Part shown: one piece after another, positions 1 through 10,965 of the stretch
Numbering within the stretch: the first letter of the stretch is position 1
Layout: every line of letters starts with the position of its first letter
From: Zanthoxylum bungeanum
Taxonomy: Eukaryota; Streptophyta; Magnoliopsida; Sapindales; Rutaceae
Direction of reading: 5' to 3'
NCBI GenBank assembly: GCA_019454045.1
Contig: SKCR01034762.1
Location: forward strand, 1 to 64,000
Length of the DNA stretch: 64,000 nt
Translations under genes and position numbers: made by a program
Notes under the pieces: generated by a model
Seen by the model: the letters and a program-made list of their open reading frames with translations, nothing else
The model's database searches: none
What the model was told of the DNA's origin: nothing

Positions 1-82
1 GTTCCGGATGCAACAGTGACCTCGGATTTGTGAAATTCAGCCCCAATTTTTTGTATTTACATTTTAAACTTTAAAACTTAAA

Positions 83-2640
83 ATGGAAATTGGAGATTCG
101 TATTCTGGTGCAATGATTAAACTGGCTCACAACTTACTTACTCCCTCTGGAGACCTCGGATGATATATTTTTTGCATTGCAAAGATTTGTTTGATGTCAT
201 CGAGTTGAAGGGAGTGAAACCAGAGTCTGTTAAAGAGTATGACTGGAATAAACTCAACAACAGAACTTTGGGTCAGATAAGGCAGTGGATCGGTCACAGT
301 GTCTTCCACCACGTAGCACAGGATTCAGATGCTTACGGGATGTGGATAAAGCTGGAAGACATGTTCCAGGCCAAGACAGCTCGGATAAAGCCCTGTTAAT
401 GAGGCGTTTGGTGAACCTGAAGCTATGGAGTGAACTTCCGTTGCAGAACACACCAACGAGTTCCAAAGCCTGGTGAACCAGTTGTCTGCAGTAGACATGC
501 AGCTGGGAGATGAAGTACAAGCCCTCTTACTACTCAGTTCCTTCCTGATAGCTGGGAGACATTGGTGGTTACTCTCAGCAATTCCGCTCCAGGAGGTAAA
601 GTTACCATGTCTATGGTAAAAGATGCCCTGTCGAATGAGGAGTCCAGGAGAAAAGATGTTGGCTCAGAACAGACAGAAACCTTCGTCACAGAGACTCGAG
701 GAAGACATCAAGGAAGAGACGAAGAGAGAGGCAGAAGCACAACCAGAGGTAGATCCTCAGATGGAAGGAAGCCTACCTATAAGTGCTACCATTGTGGGAT
801 TGTAGGCCACCTAAAGAAGAATTGCCGAAAACTGCAACGAGAGCATAGAGAAGGCAATCACCAGCCGAAGAATGACGAAGGAGAGACACTGGTCGTTGTC
901 CAAGCAGATGTAGCAATATGCTCCATACAGGAAGAGACATGCCTTCACAACGCAACCCAAGATGTTGAGTGGGTGGTAGATACTGCAGCATCCTACCACG
1001 TCACTCCTCACAGAGATTACTTCACAACCTACAAAGCGGGAGACTTTGGAGCAGTGAAGATGGGAAATATCAGTTCCTCTGGGATAGTAGGAATGGGTGA
1101 TATTCAGTTGCGGACAAATTTCGGGTGAACATTGATCTTGAAGGATGTCCTGCATGTTCCAGAACTTCGGCTGAATGTACTCTCGGGGATAGCTCTTGAC
1201 AAACAGGGCTATGAAAATCACTTCAGAAATGGCACATGGAGAATGACGAAAGGTGTCATGGTTGTCGCCCGAGGACATGCTTGCGGCGCACTATACAAGA
1301 CTCATGTGAAGATTTGTGCAGACAGCCTCAAAGTAGCTGAAAAAGAGGCTTCTCAAAATCTGTGGAACCGGAGACTCAGACACATGAGTGGGAGAAGGTT
1401 GTCTACCCTGAACAAGAATGAGCTTACCAAGGATGTTGCACAGAGGTCCTTGCAACCACTACTTGATTGGTAAGCAACGCAGAGTCTCGTTTGATTTCTC
1501 TTCAGAGAGAAGATCAGAGTTGCTAAGTCTGGTGCACTCTGATGTTTGTGGTCCCTTGGAGGTTGATTCATTGGGCGGTAACAAGTATTTTCTGACTTTC
1601 ATTGATGATGCTTCACGAAAAATCTGGGTGTATTTCCTCAAGAACGAAGGATCAGGCCCTAGATCAGTTCAAGCTGTTCCACGCCATAGTAGAGCATGAA
1701 ACAGGGAAGAAGCTGAAGTGCCTTCGCACAGACGATGGAAACGAGTACAGTTCCAAGGAGTTCGAAGCCTACTGCTAGAGACACGGGATTCGACATGAGA
1801 GAACTGTTACACACACATCACAACATAATGGTGTCGCTGCGAGAATGAACTGCACCATTATGGAGAAAGTCAGAGGAATGATCAGTATCGCTAAGCTGCC
1901 AAAGCCATTCTGGGGAGAAGCTATTTTGTGCTGCCTGTTACCTAATCAACAGATCACCATCTGAACCGTTGAACTTGGAGATTCCGGAGAAGTATGGTCT
2001 GGTAAGAATCCCTCCTACACTCACCCTAGAGTATTCGGTTGTTTAGCCGTTGTACATGTATCCAATGAGCTCAGGAAGAAGCTCGATGCAAGGACAACTC
2101 CATGTATATTCCTAGGCCATGGAGATGAAGATTTGGATACAGACTATGGGATCCGAAGTGAAGATGGTCATCAGAAGCCAGGAAGTAGAGTTTCTTGAAG
2201 ACCGAACAATTGAAGATATTGAAATGCCCAGAATGTCTTCCAATTCTAGTGCCAACAGAAATCCAGACCCAGCACCAGCACAATTGGCCACAGATATGGT
2301 GCACGAGGAAATTCCAGAAGCAGAACCAGAGGAGGCAGATAGAGATGTTGAGCAGGGGGAGACACAGCCTGTTCCATCGGAGATTATAGAAGAAAGTGTT
2401 GAGCAGGGGGAGCCGCAACCCACTCCACTAAAAGCTGCAAGATCATTCACAGAGATGGATGATGACAGACCTCCAGAAATCAGTAGATCTCAGACAATAA
2501 GATCTGAACGAGACAGGATTCCATCAACCAGATATCCGGGATCCGAATATATTCTGCTTACTGATGTGGGGGAGCCAGAGAGTTTCCCAAAGGCAAGAAG
2601 GCACTGAGAAACAATGGGTGAAGAAACATGACAGCAAAAC
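83..2640 (+). pseudogene. Broken gag-protease-integrase polyprotein (Tnt1-like copia)
   Basis: The reading starts at the ATG at 83. Frame breaks occur near 140-150, 370-390, 437 and 543, and there is a stop at 1126-1128. The gag core is around 160-540. The CCHC knuckle is at 784-825 (C-x2-C-x4-H-x4-C). Protease DTAAS is at 979-993. The pre-integrase region with a degraded HxxxC zone spans about 1300-1480. The integrase core starts at HSDVCGP near 1535. The second aspartate region (TDDGNEY) is near 1730, and the NGVAARMN stretch is near 1830. The glutamate of the DDE triad is alanine here, so integrase would be dead even without the frameshifts. Residues 2119-2607 are the acidic, proline/glutamine-rich integrase tail. 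This entry is a mosaic of frames, not one ORF. Confidence 0.88.
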
Positions 2641-2790
2641 TGTGCAGAGACACAATGGATTGTACTATGCAGAGACATAACTGGAGAATACTGTACAGAG
2701 ATGCAGTGAAGTGTGCTGTGCAGAGACACAGCCGACATGTCAACAAATGAACAATGATCGGGACAAGCTAGAGTTGTGCAGAGACATAAC
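2641..2790 (+). repeat. Five spaced copies of a tgcagagacayr motif before the PPT
   Basis: The core TGCAGAGACA and close variants recur at about 2643, 2670, 2693, 2718 and 2775. The first four lie 23-28 bases apart. The block sits between the truncated coding region and the polypurine tract of the Tnt1-like element, so it is 3' untranslated sequence. Function unknown; it may be replication slippage or a cis signal of the element. Confidence 0.75.
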
Positions 2791-2944
2791 CGGGATAGCT
2801 GTCAGATGATACAGAGAACTACGATTGGCTTGATCCCAACTCGGGGTACGTAGGCAGTCATACAGATGCAGCCAGGGGAGGATCCTTTGAAGGATCCGGA
2901 TTTGGGTGATTGATGTTCGGCTCAGATTTTGGGAAATCTTCACC

Positions 2945-2956
2945 GAGTGGGAGATT
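2945..2956 (+). other. Polypurine tract of Tnt1-like element
   Basis: The purine run GAGTGGGAGA directly precedes the TG of the 3' LTR, the standard place for the plus-strand DNA priming site. Confidence 0.8.
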
Positions 2957-3323
2957 TGTTGTGTTGAAGCCAGCAGAAGCTAGCAGCAAACAAAAAGCCA
3001 CCGAAAGTTTTTTGTTGAAAAACTTGTCACCTTTGCCAGCAAGAGAGCAACATGCAAGTTGGCAGTGAAGATGGCATGAAGCTGGATTCAAGTTGTCAAA
3101 ACCGCGTGTTACTGTAGCACGCGGTTTTAGCATTATAAAAGGAGCCAGGATCATTAGTTTCATAATCCCAAAGTGTGTATAAGCTCCAAGTAGAGAGCTT
3201 GAGAGTGTGTGAGGTTTTTTTTTTGTTAAGTTTCTAGTTGTAAACTTGTAGTATTTATTCTTGTAATAATAATACAATTCGGTTTTTCCTCAAATACATC
3301 TAAAGGATCGGTGAATCACAACA
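2957..3323 (+). repeat. 3' LTR of Tnt1-like element
   Basis: A 367-bp LTR bounded by the 7-bp inverted repeat TGTTGTG / CACAACA. It contains a strong hairpin (3098-3128, arms AAAACCGCGTG / CACGCGGTTTT, 9-nt loop) immediately upstream of a TATA box. The short size fits a Tork-type copia LTR. The flanking duplication cannot be tested because the 5' end is outside the window. Confidence 0.88.
3134..3141 (+). promoter_or_regulatory. LTR TATA box
   Basis: TATAAAAG, placed six bases after the 11-bp-arm hairpin of the LTR. It is the likely U3 promoter of the element. Confidence 0.65.
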
Positions 3324-4791
3324 AAAATTGGAGAGGAAAGGAAAAGCTGAAGGAATTTGATTCGATTATTTAGTTTGTATAAAGAATTTGAGAGGAAACG
3401 AAAATTATATAGTTTTTTTATGGATAAAATTTACCTTTTTGTACTAAATATCCAAATTTATTAGTAAATTTATTTGAAAAATCAATAAACAATAAATAAC
3501 ATCCAAAACAATATCTACAATTTAAAATCCATCCAAAATAATCTAAATATAAATTATAAATTATAATAAAATCATAACTATATATATTATTATATTTTAT
3601 TATTTTGGATATAGATATCCGGATTTAATTGAATCTAGTTCCAAATATTATTGACATCCCTACATATGGAGTGAGCTTGGATAAAACCCAACATAATTTT
3701 GGATATGACATAAACAATTATAATATACATGCTTTATATTAATTTTCATTTTAAACTAATTATTTTACTATTCACAAAAAAAATTATAAATAAATAATAA
3801 TTTTTAAAAATAAATATTAAAAAATAAAATAATAACTTAAATATTAGAAGAATAATAATTGCAGAAGAAATACTTACATGAAGAAATATAAGAAGTCATA
3901 CCATTTTATACATTTAAAAAATATTTAAGAAATGGAGTAAGAAATAAATGATTTTTTAAAAAAATAATTGTTATAAATAATATTTCAAAAATATAAATAT
4001 AAATATTTTTGAAATAAATATTACAAAATAATATTTGAAGTAAATATTATAAATAAATAATTATAAATATTTTTTAAATGAATATTATATGAAAATATGA
4101 AATAAATATGATAATGAAAAATGAATTAATTATTTTACATATTAAAAATTAAAAAACTTAATTAATTATTATACATATTAAAAAATAAATAAACATAAAA
4201 TTTTAATATGAGCTAATATTGGAAGTTTATGTTTTCATTAGGAGATGAATTTGGATTCCTCATCCTTTGATGGAGAATTCAAATTCCACCATTTGAAGGA
4301 AACTGAATTCCCATATAATTCAAATTTCCACATTTGTGTAATCTAACAATGGAAATAGGAAAGGAATTTAAATTCTTTTCATTTCCCCACCTTTTCCATC
4401 CAAGAGAACATGACCTAAAGGAAATTTAGTTCTATGATCCAGTTACAGCTTCAAACATTGAAGAACCAGAACCTATCTAAAAAAATTTGGTTCATAATTA
4501 TTAAGAATCAGAACCTATCATAAGATAAACGATTCCGGTTTTGAAATCAAATTTTCGATTCGGTTATAAGCGGTTCCAATTATACCCGAAACCATTGTTC
4601 ACCTAGAATATGGGATTTTTTTTTTTAATTTCTCAACTCTTTTGTTAATATTTTATTGAACAAATTACAAACTAATTCTATGTTTTTTTTTTTACTTTCA
4701 TTTACCACTTTTTTATTTCCTTCTCTAACAAAAATTAAGATTGTTTATTGGCAAATCTAATATGAAATCATGGGAAAAAAAGATATGTCTG
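3324..4791. other. AT-rich intergenic DNA, no gene seen
   Basis: Very AT-rich DNA with many short ataaat/ttaaat repeats (about 3760-4200) and a short run of ggttcc/gaacc-like sequence near 4440-4600 that may be a decayed transposon end. No ORF with family resemblance on either strand. Confidence 0.7.
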
Positions 4792-4796
4792 CATAT

Positions 4797-6070
4797 TGAT
4801 GAGCGGTCAATATATCTTCATCTATCTTACATTTTATGGGCTATTTCAAGTTTTATGAGTGTGTTGATGTATTGTGGGTATGTTTATAGATTCCAGATCA
4901 TAATAAGACCAAGTCGAAATTACCGAGCAAAAAATGACAAAATTGGAGCTCAAACAGGCCGTCTTCTATGAGTCGGAGTGAGCGTCGCGACGTACTGCAG
5001 TGTATTTTCAAGACAGAACCAGAGTTTTGTTGCGTGTCGCGACGTCGCACAAAAACAGCCCGCGGTGCGACGCATGATGCGCTCCTGATTTCTGGTGCGT
5101 GAAGAACTCATATTTCTTAAGAAAGAAAGCTCTCATCAGTCCCTATAAAAGAACAATTTCATCTTAAACCCTAAAGATCATACTTTTGGAGACCAAAAAA
5201 GAGAGAAAAATACCCAGAGTAAGACAAGAACCAGACTCTCATCCAGTACTGAAGATTGAAGCAGAGGATCTCATCATGAGTTCTTTATACCATTTTATCT
5301 TTCAAATTATTTTTATGAGTTCTTGGCTTGTAATAATGAATTGGTTGTGTTTATTGAATATCATGTGTAACAAATTCATTAGTCTAGGGTTGTAATAGAT
5401 CTTTAGCACATTAATATAATTTAAATTGTATTTTTTTTGTTCTTTTCAATAATGTTGTGGGTTATTTATTATTCTATATTTTTAATGTGTTTTATTGTCT
5501 GGCCAATAATTGAATATGTGTGATAAACCATTAGGAACTTGGAAAATGGAGTTTAGGTTTAGCATTGGGAATAATAACACGTGATCGTAATTCTTAATAA
5601 ATAGATTTCTGTGCAAGATATGAATATACCTACAAGGCACGCGTAACCAACATTAGAACATGTTCTTAATGAATTTGACTTAAATCGATTATCATAAGAA
5701 TATAGGTAATTGAATTACGTTAGACATTTATACCTGACCATCGGAAGATGCTTGTAAATAAATTAGTGTTTTATATTAATAACCAATGTTAATTGCTCAA
5801 TTGGATAAAAATTGCATAAAATTCGTTCGCATGCTTAGGTAAAGTTGCAATTCTCATTCTGATAAAGTTTTCCAATGTAATTTTTTTTTTTTTTTTTTAT
5901 TAGTTTAATCAACTCTCTCTTAAATTAATTATTTAGTTTTAGTCAAATTAAATCTAGTTTTAGTATTAATAGGATTAATAATAAGTCCTTATGGGTTCAA
6001 CATTCGATCTTTTGTCACTATATTATTTTAATGATATGTGCGCTTGTGTGTGGTAATAAAATCACGATCA
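4797..6070 (+). mobile_element. Solo LTR A of a Ty3/gypsy (Athila/Tat-type) family, TSD CATAT
   Basis: Begins TGATGAGCGG and ends GATCA. It is flanked by perfect 5-bp duplications CATAT (4792-4796 and 6071-6075). It aligns by eye in landmark order with LTR B (25164-27189) and LTR C (57234-59233) in reverse orientation: start, TATA box (TATAAAAG 5144-5151), the 'gaccatcggaag' patch near 5740, the 'gtccttatgggttcaa' patch near 5980, and the 'tgcgcttg' end. It contains GTCGCGACG palindromes near 4985 and 5035. No primer-binding site or coding sequence follows, so this is a recombined solo LTR. Confidence 0.85.
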
Positions 6071-6075
6071 CATAT

Positions 6076-6700
6076 CATGCGTAGTTTAATAGCATTTTTA
6101 GCATATCAAGAAACATGAAAAAAATGCTTAAAAAAAATTTAAACCTATTCAAAATGCTAGAAAAATAATTTTGAAAATCAACCGGGAAGGAGTAGCTTTT
6201 GAATATCACCGGACTTTTTTAAAATCATAATCAAATATCGTAAGATTTTAAAGAATTTTTTAAAATCTTGATTGAATATCCTTAGAGTTTTAAAGTATAA
6301 AATAATCCTATAAAATCTAAATTGATTTACTCTCTATAATACTCAAATTTTGGTGCAAACTTGTAATCAGTCATTAATTTTATCTATATCTCCTTGTTTT
6401 TCTTGCTGCAACTGAACATTAACAAATCTGAAGATGTAGATTGTTTGGCAAGCAAGAAACCTTAAGAAAGTGCTTGGAAAACAGAGACACATAAAAAGCA
6501 TGATGCACAACCTAAATCAAAACAAAACTTAACTAATTAGTTATGGGAAAGAGCAGAATCAGTTACTATATACATAACAAAACAAAACAATATCTTAAAA
6601 TCTATTGATGTAGATCAATTGTACATGCCACCCTCAGCACAACCAACTTATTAACTTAATGAATAGCCTTTACAGTTGATTTCTAGCCCTTTTATATCTC
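6076..6700. other. Intergenic DNA upstream of the NPF gene
   Basis: AT-rich sequence without recognisable coding potential. The 3' part (about 6650-6780) is probably promoter and 5' untranslated exon of the downstream transporter gene. A TATA-like 'ttttatatctc' lies near 6690. Confidence 0.5.
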
Positions 6701-6782
6701 TACTAGTAATTAAACCTGCATCCAAGTCTTAATCATGTCTCCAAGCTTTCAGTGCTTCTGAGAGTAACCTATACTTCTACTC

Positions 6783-9103
6783 ATGGTAAGTTTTAAACAC
6801 ATCTGCTTTTATTTCATATGTTGTTTATGTTCATTTCTTCTTTCCCCACTTAACATTATTATGTGCAAATTATGAATAATATTGCAAGAATAATGAGATG
6901 ATGATTCATGATAAGTACAATAGCGACAAATGATACATGTAGCTGATCCCACTTATTGGGAAAATGCTTTTGTTTGGTTTGGTTTGTTATTGCAAGAATA
7001 ATATGAATGTTAATTTAGTGATCATCATCCTTACACACTCGATGAGTAATTATATATTCAGTTGGGAGGCTTTAAGTATTCTGTCACTCTAATTAATTGA
7101 AAATGTTCATTATGTTTTTTACCCATTTCTAAAAGAAAGTGCCATGTTAATATCGATATAATATAAGCAGGATGGTGGATATCAGATTGAGATGAGCATT
7201 GAGGATGTTGGAGATTATGAGGATTGGAGGGGAAGAAAAGCGGATCCTAACAAGCATGGCGGTGTTCGAGCTGCAAGCTTGGCATGTGGTAATAATACAA
7301 CTGAGAAAATTGTTTAATAAATTGAACTACACATGAGGCATTGTTTTATATTTTGGTTAGATGTATAAATAAATATAGTCTAAAAATTGCAGTTGTTGAG
7401 GTACTGGAGAACTTGGTTTTCCTAGCAAATGCCACCAACTTTGTTGCATACTTCCTCATTTCCATGCATTATCCGGCTGCTGAATCTGCAAACATGGTGA
7501 CCAATTTCATGGGAACATCTTTTTTGCTCACCATAGTTGGTGGCTTCATCAGTGACTCTTTCCTCACAAGATTTACAACATTCATCTTGTTCTGTACGAT
7601 GGAGTTACTGGTATGAATGAATTTTTTAAGACCTTAATTTACATTTTAGTAATAAAGTTAAGCCCAAAATTGATAATGTTTTATAAAAAATTTAGGGACT
7701 GATACTTCTGACAGTTCAAGCTCAATACAGTCGACTACAACCTGCTATGAATAAAAGGCCTTCTCATTCTCAGGCTGCAGTTCTATTTACAGGGCTTTAC
7801 GCGATGGCTATAGGCGTTGGTGGCGTCAAGGCAGCCTTGCCCGCGCATGGAGCTGATCAGCTTGAACACAGCAACCAGAGACACATCTCTGCCTTCTTCA
7901 ATTGGTTCTTCTTTTCTCTATGTGCAGGTGGCTTCATTTCTGCTTCTGTTATGGTTTGGATTGAAGAGAATAAAGGTTGGAAGTGGAGTTTTAAGATTTC
8001 TGTAGCAGTATTGAGCTTGGCACTAGGCATTTTCGCTATTGGTTTTCCAATTTACAGATACAAACGTCCCAGTGGAAGTCCAATGACAAGAATCTTTAAG
8101 GTAAAACAGAACCAAATGAGAACTAATTTCACCATCCCATAATCAGACAATCCTGGGGGCTCAATTGAATTTTCTTGCTTTGGTTGTTAAGGTAATTGCT
8201 TCTGCAATTCGAAACAGGAGAGCCAGGATGGCAGAGTTGAATGATCAGATTGGAAGTCCAACTGCCACAAGGTCCCTTGAGAAGTTAAGGTAAATGCTTA
8301 AACATGTGTGTAGCAATAGCATCATGAATTATGAAGTGACAAATAACATCAAATTATGCTGCAGGGTGCTAGATAAAGCATTATTTGATGACACCATAAC
8401 TGCAGCCGAAGTTAAAGAAACAAAGACATTTCTAGGCCTGCTTCCAATATTTGCAAGCACAATCATGATGAACTGCTGCTTAGCACAACTACAGACATTC
8501 TCAGTGCAACAGGGCAACATCATGAATAGAACATTAAACAATTTCAAAATCCCTACACAATCATTATCCGTATTCCCTTTAACAATAATGCTGGTTTCCA
8601 TACCGTTATACGAACATTTTGTACACATTTTCGGAAGCAAAATTTCAGCAAAATATAACATTTTCCATCCTCTTAAGCGGGTAGGATTGGGGCTGGCACT
8701 AGCATCAGGGTCCATGGCTGTGGCTGCAATGGTAGAGGCAAAGAGGCGCTCTGCCGCGGAACATCATGTCACATTGTCTGTGTTTTGGCTATTGTGGCAA
8801 TATCTTTTGCTTGGGATTTCTGATATGCTCACTCTTGGTGGGATGCTTGAGTTTTTCTACTCGGAGGCTCCTCACAGTATGAGAAGCATTAGCACTGCCT
8901 TGTCTTGGTGCTCCACATCACTGGGATTTTTCATCAGCTCAGTACTTGTGACCATTACCAACTTGGCGAGCAGACAATTTGGTGGAGAATGGCTTGGAGG
9001 AAACGATCTGAATCAGACCCGCTTGGATTTATTCTATGCCCTTCTTTGCATTCTTAACTTCATAAATTTTTTGAACTACATTTACTGGGCTAAGCGATAT
9101 TGA
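6783..9103 (+). CDS. NRT1/PTR family (NPF) transporter, clade 4-like
   Basis: Six coding exons, all GT-AG: 6783-6785 (the ATG alone, donor GTAAGT), 7171-7288, 7393-7610, 7696-8100, 8192-8289 and 8365-9103. The product is 526 aa, a little short for NPF proteins (about 550-620). It is a plasma- or endo-membrane proton-coupled carrier of the MFS/POT fold. NPF members carry nitrate, peptides, ABA or other hormones, and the substrate here is unknown. The opening ADPNKHGGVRAA, the TGLYAMAIGVGGVK stretch and the KVIASA start of the central loop are NPF hallmarks. In TM1 the ExxE[R/K] motif reads E43-V-L-E46-N47, so its basic residue is missing. Clade 4 (the group with NPF4.6/AIT1) is my best guess from overall reading. 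The phase of every junction agrees, and no frameshift is seen. Confidence 0.9.
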
Positions 9104-9107
9104 TTGG

Positions 9108-9113
9108 AATAAA
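9108..9113 (+). terminator. Poly(A) signal of the NPF gene
   Basis: AATAAA five bases after the stop codon. This is very close to the stop, so cleavage may use a later AT-rich element. Confidence 0.4.
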
Positions 9114-10355
9114 GAATGTTATAATATATACTATTAACATATTTAGTGTCCATTTCACCGTGTTTAAAATCATATTAAAAATATATTCTCTAAATTAAAA
9201 TTATTTGAGATCTTTGATAATATGTTAAAAATCGCTAATTAAATACCACGGACTCTTAATTTAGAACAGGGCTTGACATCTTCTATTAGATCCCACTTCA
9301 TCAGCCCAATTTTCCAACTTATTTGTCGGTGCAAACTAGACCAAAGGAACGGGAAATAAGGCCAAATTCAAACTTGTATGGCGTTTAACGAAAGCCGGGG
9401 GAGTAAATAAATATTCCAAATAACAATGTATAAAGTCTTGTGTAGTGTTTGATAAAATAAAAAAATAAATAAAAAAAGAAGAAGAAGAAGTTGGGCAGAT
9501 CATTCACATTCTTGGGCATGAATCACACACGCCCCTCATTTAACGGCAAGACATTGAGCAACCAGCACGCCTTTGTCCACATGCCACGTGGTCCCTCATT
9601 TTCATATTTTTTTGCTTTTATGTAAAAAGTTAAAAAGTCTTCAATCAACAATTAGGTAGTAAAAAAGTCAATTAAAAAACCTGGGCTATGTAGATAAACT
9701 ACCACCTTAGTTACTGACACGTATATCCTTGCGCGCCAGCTTGAGCATTTTTCACAACACTTGGATTTTTAATAAGCTTTTTGTGATCTCGGTCTTCTTG
9801 CCATACATGAGCAAAGTCCTACTGAAACGGAAGCTTCTTTCTTTATTGGGCCATGTGTGGCAATATTACAAAATTAGACGCATTATTATAATAATAAAAA
9901 TAAATAATAAAGGTACATTGTTTTGTTTTTGCATATTATTATAGCAACCTTTTTCTGACAAATTAGGGGAAACTTTTAAATATTAATAATTTCCTTTTTT
10001 CTCTATTATGAATGTTACAATTTAATTTTAGTATAAAAAGAAACCACTGAAAATGGTTTGAATCTTTTAACGTTTTGAAACTTTGTTTTTTCATCTAAAA
10101 TCTCATTGATAATCATTCATATATATGTGTTTTGAGATCCGAGTGAATATTCGTATTTTATAAAAAGAAAATGCGTATTATTCATATATGAATATCATAA
10201 AATACAGACTTAATAAAAGAATGATTATAGATAAATGACTTACGAATAATACTATATTTACATATTTAGATTAATTCATAATTTATTTAATATACCACTA
10301 ATTATTAGTTGACATGTGTTAGAAGTTGGTTGATTTATTTTTCATAATTAATATG
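9114..10355. other. Intergenic DNA between the two host genes
   Basis: No gene-like ORF. Notable are a (GAA)n run near 9479 and a palindromic G-box CCACGTGG at 9584-9591, about 1.4 kb upstream of the AIR12-like gene. The rest is AT-rich. Confidence 0.6.
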
Positions 10356-10370
10356 ATAATATTTTATAGT

Positions 10371-10542
10371 CTCCAAAGAATGTTGTTTGGTGGTAAAAGG
10401 ACTAGGATTTGATTGTTAGGTCTTGAGTTCGAGTTCAGAGAATGTATTTTTTGTAAGAGTTTGAGACAGCCGAGGATTTTAGCTGCTCCGCTTAAGCCCG
10501 AATCGAGTGGTTTGGCGGTAGGGTTTCCCAAAAAAAAAAGTC
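10371..10542 (+). mobile_element. tRNA-derived SINE, copy 1, 15-bp TSD
   Basis: Perfect 15-bp flanking repeats ATAATATTTTATAGT (10356-10370 and 10543-10557). The head has an A-box-like TGGTGGTAAAAGG (10388-10400) and a B box GTTCGAGTTC (10427-10436), the internal RNA polymerase III promoter. The body ends with 'cttaagcccga...ggtttggcggta...' and a ten-A tail. The same body and tail recur in copy 2 at 14454. Confidence 0.9.
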
Positions 10543-10820
10543 ATAATATTTTATAGTTAATAGCACATTATATGTGACATCCCTTTCTCCAATTATAACA
10601 TTATTAATCTCATTTATTTGTATATTTTCGTTAATAAATTAAATAATATATCAGTAAAAACCTACCTTTTAATTCTTCTGGTAGTAATATGTAGACATGG
10701 TTGTTAAACAATTCGATCGTCATCATTACGTGTATATTTTAGACTTTTAGTTGTTTAAAACCAATTAAAGAAAATAACAAAATCGAAACGTATAAAACAG
10801 CTAGTTTCCTTTCATTACAA

Positions 10821-10877
10821 AAACGACGACGTGTTGTCGTTTCTAACCTCCCTCGTCTAGCTCTATAGTCTATATAA
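10821..10877 (+). promoter_or_regulatory. Core promoter of the AIR12-like gene
   Basis: TATATAA at 10871-10877 lies about 90 bases before the ATG. Upstream is a perfect hairpin, AAACGAC (10821-10827) and GTCGTTT (10836-10842), with GACGTG in the loop, an ACGT-core bZIP-type site. The 5' untranslated region contains a CT-repeat just before the start codon, common in plant leaders. Confidence 0.55.
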
Positions 10878-10965
10878 TAATCCTCCAATAAAAGTCCAAA
10901 AACACACAGCCACACTAGCAGGCACCAAACCATCATCTCCCAATTTCTCTCTCTCTCTAAAAGCA

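Larger units (their letters stand above)
1..3323 (+). mobile_element. Tnt1-like Ty1/copia element, RT-RNase H deleted; 5' LTR outside window
   Basis: The order is leader, gag, CCHC knuckle, protease, GAG-pre-integrase, integrase, polypurine tract and 3' LTR, all on the plus strand. The protein fragments read very close to tobacco Tnt1 (copia, Tork lineage), including the unusual DTAAS protease motif and the integrase-tail phrase ending in GEPES. After that phrase the reading runs within a few codons into 3' non-coding repeats. The whole reverse transcriptase and RNase H, about 2 kb in Tnt1, are therefore missing, with the junction near 2600-2640. The 5' LTR and primer-binding site lie left of base 1. 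The copy cannot move by itself. Confidence 0.9.

Noticed and set aside
10371..10542. tRNA gene
   Set aside because: A and B boxes are present but no cloverleaf can be drawn and the unit ends in a poly(A) tail with a TSD; it is a SINE.
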